Assembly (NCBI RefSeq): GCF_002878395.1
Contig: NW_025856049.1
Location: forward strand, 375,751 to 439,750
DNA from: Capsicum annuum
Lineage: Eukaryota > Streptophyta > Magnoliopsida > Solanales > Solanaceae
Direction of reading: 5' to 3'
DNA: 64,000 nucleotides
Position 1 is the stretch's first letter. Every line of letters begins with the position of its first letter. This document shows, piece after piece, positions 58,035-64,000 of the stretch. The position numbers and the translations under genes are program-made. The notes beneath the pieces were generated by a model. That model saw nothing but the letters and a program-made list of their open reading frames with translations. It searched no databases and had not been told where the DNA came from.

Positions 58035-61000
58035 ATGCTTGGAGGCTAGAAGGGTGCTCTTCATGTACACTAGATCGATTCAAGATGTGTATGATGATTC
58101 TAAAACACATGTAAGGATGGTAGGAGGATATTCAAATAACTTTTCTATTTTGATAGGGTTGCACTAGGGATCGACTTTTAGGCCTTTTTTTTGCCTTGGT
58201 GATAGATGTTTTCACATGGTGTATTTAATGGGAGGTGTCTTAGTGTATATTATTTACTGCTAATATAATACTGATTGATGAAATTTGAGGAAGATTTAAT
58301 GATAAGTTGAAGATTTAGAGATAGGACCTTGAGTCTAAAGGATTTTCGTTGAGCAGGACCAAGATAGAGTAATTGGAATATAACTTTAGTTATTTGTCGC
58401 AGGAGGCTAACTTGGCAGTGAATCTATATTTTTTTGTCCATTCAGAAGAGGGAGATTTTCAAGTATATTGGGCCCATGATTCATAGGAATAGTGAGTTTT
58501 ATGAGTGTAATGCCTTGAAAATGGGTCTTGAGATATCACACAGTGCTCAAGACTACGAGTAGCCTTAAGCTAACACTATAAGCCTTTTACTAATTTTAAA
58601 GGTCATAGTAAAATAATATAGGTATATAATCAAAGATAAAATGTAAAATTCTGTCTGAGCTAAAATGAAATTATCTTAACATGATATCTGAAAAATATTA
58701 GATTTAAAAGTCTAAACAATCAACACTAGAAATCTGAATTATAACTAGCAGTATGACAAGCTTTTACTACTAATAACTAAAGAGCCAGTGGGATAAGTAC
58801 CCAACTGACTTGAACTAATGAAAATACTGAATCAACTACTGCAATGAACTAGAAATTCTGAATAACTGGGTCCCTAAACTAAGAGGACTCACCAACTGTC
58901 GAGATGTAGATGAAGATGCTCAAAATCACCCACGCTGTTGAAACTGAGCGCCTAAAGCTACATTATGAGAAAATGTAGAATATAAACGTATATATATATA
59001 TATATATCAATACTTATGGAATGTAATGAGTATATGGGGTTGAATGAATAAGTAAAATAATATCTCAATGTTCGTATAAACTTGTAAAGTAATACATGCT
59101 AAGTAAAAATTACTAACATTTGCTGGAATAAATGAAAGCTATAAATTATGAATCATGAGTGATAAAACATACTGTATAAATCTTATGAGTCATAACACTT
59201 AATTCTGAAAGCTATACTAGTATTCTATTTTCAAATCACACATCCTAAGTGTAAAAGGTCTCACCTCTGTCTCTATAAACTAAAAGCTGAAATGTAGTAG
59301 CTAATGACATATAAAATAATATCTGAACAAAATTGTGAACCTTTACAGTTAGTTTTTAAAAGATTTTTTGTTATTCTTTAATCTTTTTGGTAGGCTTTAG
59401 GGAGGTTCTTCTAGCTGACATAAACCATGTGAGCTAACATGAGTCCAACATATCATTCCCTTAAATGAAAACCTCATGTTGGGGAGAGATATTGTACTCT
59501 TACCAAGAAGTATAACCTAATATAAGTGATCACATTTGTATCTGTCATCCATATAGAAATGAGAATAATCTGATAATCCAAACCTATGTTGGCTCTTATT
59601 TCTAGGCATATGAACATACCCCACTAGGTGCTAAATAATAATCCCTTTAATTTGTATACTCATTCTATATGAAATCATCTTTAAAACTAGTATAAGATTT
59701 TATAATGAAAACTAATTATGCATCTATTTATTTTAAACTATAATCAAACTAAAGTATTTTTTACAAACTATAATAAAACTGTAAAGTGGATTCCATACCT
59801 TAACTGAGGATCAAAAGATCAAATATTTATCAAAATCTAAAAATAAACTAATCATAGGGTTCTTAAAGCATAGTCGTTCTTGAAATATCTATATTCAACT
59901 AGTGCTTAAAAATCCACACATCAAATTTATGTTAAATCATCATAAAGTTCATGCTTGATAATGAAAGCATTGATAATACAATTCTAAATCTGGAAATTAA
60001 TGTCATACACATGAAAATACGAAAGTAGACGTGCAATTCATCATGTAATTCACTTAAAATCTCATAATCTGTAAATGGTAATAAATGGGTATAAACCCTA
60101 AACTGAAATTCATATAATTTCATGTAAAAATCAACTTTAAAACTAATTTTGGGCATAAGGATGAAAGAGTTATCCTCTTTGAAAACCCTACATACCTTAA
60201 TTAATGAATGGATAAAGAATCTTGAACTTTGAGTTCCTATTTGTGCTCATGAAGATTGTTTCTTGAAGATCCTGAATTGGGAATCTTGAATTTTGGGTTT
60301 TCTTTGAAAAAAAAAATGATGGATTTGGATTTCTTAAGGATTAAGATTTGAAGTTCTAGGGTTTCTTGGAGAGAAATTTTGTGAAAAGTGAGCATATAAT
60401 GCTTATAGTAGGCTTGATCTTGTGTTTTACACAATTTGGGGCTTGGGAAATGACTAGGTTGCTCTTTGTAAGAATTAGTTCGAAACTGGAAATCCTGATT
60501 TTGGGCCTTAGTGTGATGCACTGCTTATCACGGTGGCTTACTGGAAAAGGGACGAGTGCAATTTGGAACCATGGTATGACGCAGCATAATCACGTTGTGC
60601 CACTGGAAAAGGACGAGTACCATTTTGCACTCCACCGCGACACGGTGCTATGCTCCACCGTGGTTTCTTGTGCAATATTGGCCAGTCATGGAGAGCTACT
60701 AGAGAAGGAAGAGTGGGAATTTAGACTTTACTATGATGCGGGCTAATGGTAGTGCTTCACTAGAAATTGAACAATTGCAATTCTGCACCTCACCGCAACG
60801 TAGTGCTCTACTGTTTTTCACTAAAATTGCCATAACTTCTCAATAAAGTATCCGATTAAGGAAAAATTGGTATCGTTGGAAAGATAATTCAATTATCTAA
60901 AATTTGGTGGGTCTAGAGATGGAAAATTATTCACGTATCAAGAGTTATTCATTTTTAAAATTGACCCTTACATTCTAGGAGCTAAACTGAGCTAGGAAAA

Positions 61001-61865
61001 GTATGGGGTATTACAATGAGGATGTCACACATCGTATTGGTACAGGGTGGTTCTAATAGAGGCTTGATTTTGGAGTATTGTGTGATAAAAAGTTGTTGTC
61101 AAAGATTAGAGGTAAGTTCTCCAGAGTGGTAGTTTGGTCGGCTATGTTGTATGGAACAGAGTGTTGTCCCATTAAGAACTTCTACATCCAAAAGTTGAAG
61201 GTTTCAGAGATGAGGATATTACTATGAATGTGTCACCTTACCAAGAGAGATAGGGTTAGGAATGAGATTATTTAGGAGAAGGTAGGAGTGGCTTTGATGG
61301 AGGACAAGATACAAGAAGTGATGTTATATTAGTTCAAACATGTGATGAGGAGGTGCTAGGATGCTTCAGGATAGATGTATGAGAGGCTTGCTATAGATGG
61401 TTTTAGGTATGGTAGAGGTAGGACAAATAAATAGTATAGGTAGGTGATTAGGAATGATATGGGTCAGTTACAGCTCATGACAGACATGACCCTTAATAGT
61501 ATGATATGGAGGATGTGAATTAGGGTAGGGGATAGTGGGTAGAATTTTATCTACAATAGCATGGAAGAGTTCTTTGTCAGTATTTGGAGTTTATTGTTCT
61601 TGGTGTATTGGTGATGTCTATGATTTTTAATAGATAGTTTATAATATTATCTTGTGGTTGTCTTATTTCCTATATTATCCAATCATGTGTTGCCCAAGTT
61701 TATTGTATGCTTTTATGTTTTTTGTTGTTATACTATTGTCTATCCTGAGGTGGGGTTCTATAGAAAATAACCTCTATACTTTATCTGAGGTAGTGGTATG
61801 TTCTTCTTACACATTAACCTTCCAGACCTCACTTTATAGGAATACACTAGGTATGTTGTTATTTT
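58035..61865 (+). mobile_element. RTE-type LINE, 3' half, split by a solo LTR
   Basis: 58035-58500 and 61021-61640 together read as the RT and C-terminal part of an RTE-clade LINE. The segments are Ile-Gln-Asp-Val-Tyr-Asp-Asp, Met-Val-Gly-Gly, Glu-Ser-Lys-Gly-Phe-Ser-Leu-Ser-Arg-Thr-Lys and, after the LTR, Leu-Tyr-Gly-Thr-Glu-Cys with Arg-Ile-Leu-Leu-Trp/stop and Asp-Met-Thr-Leu. The catalytic Phe-Ala-Asp-Asp reads Phe-Thr-Ala-Asn, and stops are frequent. The 3' UTR at 61740-61865 ends in GGTATGTTGTTA, typical for this clade. The 5' half is absent. Confidence 0.75.
58506..61015 (-). repeat. Solo LTR of a chromovirus-like element
   Basis: Starts TGTAATGCC and ends GGGGTATTACA on the plus strand; both flanks are ATGAG (58501-58505 and 61016-61020), a perfect 5-base target duplication. 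2510 bases. The ends resemble those of 22636-25121, so the orientation is probably minus. A (TA)n run lies at about 58990-59010. The plus-strand frame at 60366-60746 lies inside it and is not supported as a gene. Confidence 0.85.
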
Positions 61866-62405
61866 GTATGCTTCTAGGACGTCCTAATCTAGAAAAGCAT
61901 CACTAATCTAAGGCTTATCACCTAGATTAAGCATCGACTGATCTTCTAGGTGGTATAGATGGTTCGCAAACTAATTTTTGATTCCCTTCTGATCCTTAAC
62001 CACCAACTCAAACTCTTGCAACAATAATACCCATCAAATAAATCTAGATTAGCATCATACTTCCCCATAAGGTAGCTCATGGGTCTATTAATACTTGGAA
62101 AAATTGTGAAAGTAGCTCTTAGACTGTTTCTCCCTTTCTGCCTGAATTCTGCAATTGAAAAATGATAACTATAATTTTAGGCAACTGCATTCTAAAGTAA
62201 TGTATGAGGCATGGTTTTGGTTTTAGAAGAAGTTGATAATGGCACCTGATTATAGAATTTTGTGGAGAAATATGTTGGAAATTTTATATCATGCCCTGAA
62301 TACTTGTTCCAAAGCTACGATAGGTACTATTATTGGTAGAGCATTCATGACTTGCATTAGGAAGTAGCATAAAATAATCTTAGATCTAATCTTTCTTACA
62401 AACTG
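61866..62405. other. No gene seen between LINE and Athila remnant
   Basis: The sequence is of mixed composition; no frame or motif could be assigned. It may be degraded gag-pol of the following Athila-like remnant. Confidence 0.35.
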
Positions 62406-62796
62406 AGGGTGATCTCTGGCACAAAAGAAAGGTGATCTTAGAGCTTTCATAATTCCTTGCATAGAACTCTGTATGACGGGTGCGAGCATTAACTTGATCC
62501 TACTGTTGGCATTCAAACAACAAGGCTTGAGACCTTCTATACAAAATATGATTCAGTTATTATTGGCAGATCGTATGGTAAAAAACCCCATGAGCATATC
62601 ATTTGGTGTTTTGTTCAAGGTGTACAACTTCATCTTTTTGGCTGACTTTGTTGTCTTAGATTATGAAGTTGACTTTGAGATGCCCAGAACCTTAGGAAGA
62701 CCATTTTTGTGCATGGGTAGAGCATTAGTAGATATGGAGAAAAGGGAGATTAAATTTAGGCTAAACGTTGAGGAGGTCACATTCAATATTCACTAG
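62406..62796 (+). pseudogene. Athila-type Ty3/gypsy aspartic protease
   Basis: The frame 62473-62796, extended upstream to about 62410, reads Phe-Ile-Ile-Pro-Cys-Ile, then Thr-Gly-Ala-Ser-Ile-Asn-Leu, and Asp-Phe-Val-Val-Leu-Asp-Tyr-Glu-Val-Asp...Leu-Gly-Arg-Pro-Phe-Leu...Gly-Arg-Ala-Leu-Val-Asp. The active-site Asp before x-Gly-Ala-Ser is Met. The next ~100 bases still read but then go straight to the post-pol region, so RT, RNase H and integrase are deleted. Confidence 0.75.
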
Positions 62797-63060
62797 AACC
62801 ATGAAGCAACCAGCTAACATAAGGTTGGTTCCAGTAATAAGCTGTATTGATGAACCTGGATGCCACTTCTATGGATACCTTGATGAAGTTTGATTAATTA
62901 AGGTACCCCTATCTTGCTGCGACATTAAATCTGGAGCTTCATGGGAGGCAGCCCATGAGCTTGTTAGTGAAGTCTGAGTAACCAACATAGCCACAACTTT
63001 AAATTAAGCACTGGGTTTGAGGCAACCCACAATTTTAGTGTTCACATTGTTTTCGTATTT
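62797..63060 (+). other. Athila post-pol region joined to the protease end
   Basis: 62900-62970 has GCTGCGACATTAAAT and GGGAGGCAGCCCA, the phrase found downstream of Athila integrase genes (compare 56700-56830 on the other strand). It lies within 150 bases of the protease end, so the rest of pol is missing. Confidence 0.55.
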
Positions 63061-63129
63061 TGTAAGTGGATAACATGAGAAACTACCTAGAACATGGTAA
63101 AACATTGCAAAATTCAAAAAATTCAAGGT

Positions 63130-63380
63130 AAGGGGACTTATTGATCCACTTGTAGGGTCATAAGTCCCACTTAGGCCAAGTAAGTGATGTATAACTGTTA
63201 GAGTGAAAAATTTGAGATTTTTGGGGTTTCAAAACTTTTACCTACGAACACACTTATGGGGGTCATAAGTACCACTTACGACCTCTTAAGTGGTGTTATA
63301 AGTATCAGAATAAAAAGTTTAGAGGGTAAAACAATTTTCTGCCACTCACTAACATTCCACTTATGGGCTGTAAGTGGCAC
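63130..63380. repeat. Second palindrome cluster, CACTTA/TAAGTG core
   Basis: Four palindromes in 250 bases: 63133-63168 (GGGACTTA/TAAGTCCC), 63252-63270 (ACTTATG/CATAAGT), 63272-63293 (CCACTTA/TAAGTGG) and 63357-63377 (CCACTTA/TAAGTGG). They sit downstream of the Athila post-pol region, as the other cluster does on the minus strand, but with a different core. Confidence 0.65.
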
Positions 63381-64000
63381 CATAACTGACAAAAAACTTT
63401 TTGGTCCAAATTTTAAAAATTTGGGCCAAACCCAAGTGGATCCGAACCTGACCAGCCTACCAACAATTTTAAAAGCCTAAAATTCAACTCCTATGACCCA
63501 TATTCTTAGAATTTGTACCTCCCCTCCAAATTTAAACTTCAACTCCCTCCATAATTCTATAAAGGCAAAACACCACCTTTAGTCTATCACTTGCATGCTT
63601 AAAACAATCAAAGGATAGATTTTCTTCACCTCTTTAATTTTCTACTTCCATCACTCACAAACAAGGTAAATATCTTGGCTTCCACTAGTATGTTATTGTG
63701 CTTTAACAAAGAAAAGTTAGTTGGTACTTAAATATTCTTGAAAATTATGTAAAACTCATAAATCTTGTATCTAGGAGCCTACAATAATTTGATAATTGAA
63801 ATTTGTGCTTTGTTCTTAAATAAATGATCTGTGATGATGCCTTACATGGAAGTAGAAGCTGAAAAGGTTGATGAAAAATCCTACAATTTTGTGTGCTTTA
63901 CCTGTGTTTGTAATCTTAATAAATGTTGTTGTGTTCAAAATAAGAATTGAACGGGATAAATACACTATATGGGGATGTAAAATTTGGAAAAATCAAAGTA
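63381..64000. other. Right edge, no gene seen
   Basis: Probable continuation of the Athila-like 3' region toward an LTR beyond the window. No LTR end, ORF or motif could be placed. Confidence 0.35.

Noticed and set aside
60366..60746. 126-codon plus-strand ORF as a host gene
   Set aside because: It lies wholly inside the solo LTR 58506-61015 with exact target duplications and has no family features.

Overview
The window reads as gene-poor, AT-rich nuclear DNA of a dicot plant, most likely Solanaceae. The reasons are a degraded endogenous pararetrovirus with the gene order of cavemo-/solendoviruses, a chromodomain-bearing Ty3/gypsy element, an Au-type SINE, and a CHX cation/proton exchanger with plant introns. 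I found one intact host gene, the CHX gene on the minus strand at 46361-49810 (three exons, 800 codons). Nearly everything else is mobile DNA, mostly dead and strongly nested. No rRNA, tRNA or CRISPR was recognised.

Layout. 1-8830: one rearranged, circularly permuted pararetrovirus copy on the minus strand. From upstream to downstream it holds a coiled-coil N-terminus, coat protein with zinc knuckle, movement protein, protease, reverse transcriptase with its palm deleted, RNase H, a transactivator-like ORF, a promoter/leader, and small duplicated coiled-coil ORFs. A second protease fragment and a direct repeat of the window's first 70 bases lie at the right end. 9300-11420: a foldback-like element with a hAT-like element (10335-11250, near-perfect 8-bp target duplication) inside it. 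11449-14090: a small non-coding LTR element on the minus strand.

14459-42587 is a three-level nest. The host is an old ~4 kb LTR element (LTRs begin TGATACGAG and end CTCGTATCA, target duplication ATATA) with one ORF unlike gag or pol. A 10-kb Tekay/Del-like chromovirus (15144-25121, target duplication TTATC, minus strand) sits in its 5' LTR. A 14-kb non-coding array LTR-internal-LTR-internal-LTR (25463-39612, target duplication ATCAG/ATTAG) sits in its internal region. A 100-N assembly gap lies in the third LTR of that array and is flanked by the same ~55 bases on both sides.

42595-46222: Helitron-like ends and a degenerate tandem array, followed by a TA microsatellite just downstream of the CHX gene. 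The CHX gene carries a 358-bp MITE in intron 2 with a perfect 8-bp target duplication. 50500-64000: a SINE, LTR fragments, a degraded Athila-type integrase on the minus strand, an RTE-type LINE split by a solo LTR (58506-61015, target duplication ATGAG), and an Athila-type protease remnant on the plus strand. Two clusters of short perfect palindromes (55120-56600 and 63130-63380) lie beside the Athila remnants.

The CHX gene is the only part likely to have a cellular function. The most unusual structures are the nest, the tandem non-coding LTR array with paired stem-loops, the orphan ORF of the old element, and the palindrome clusters.
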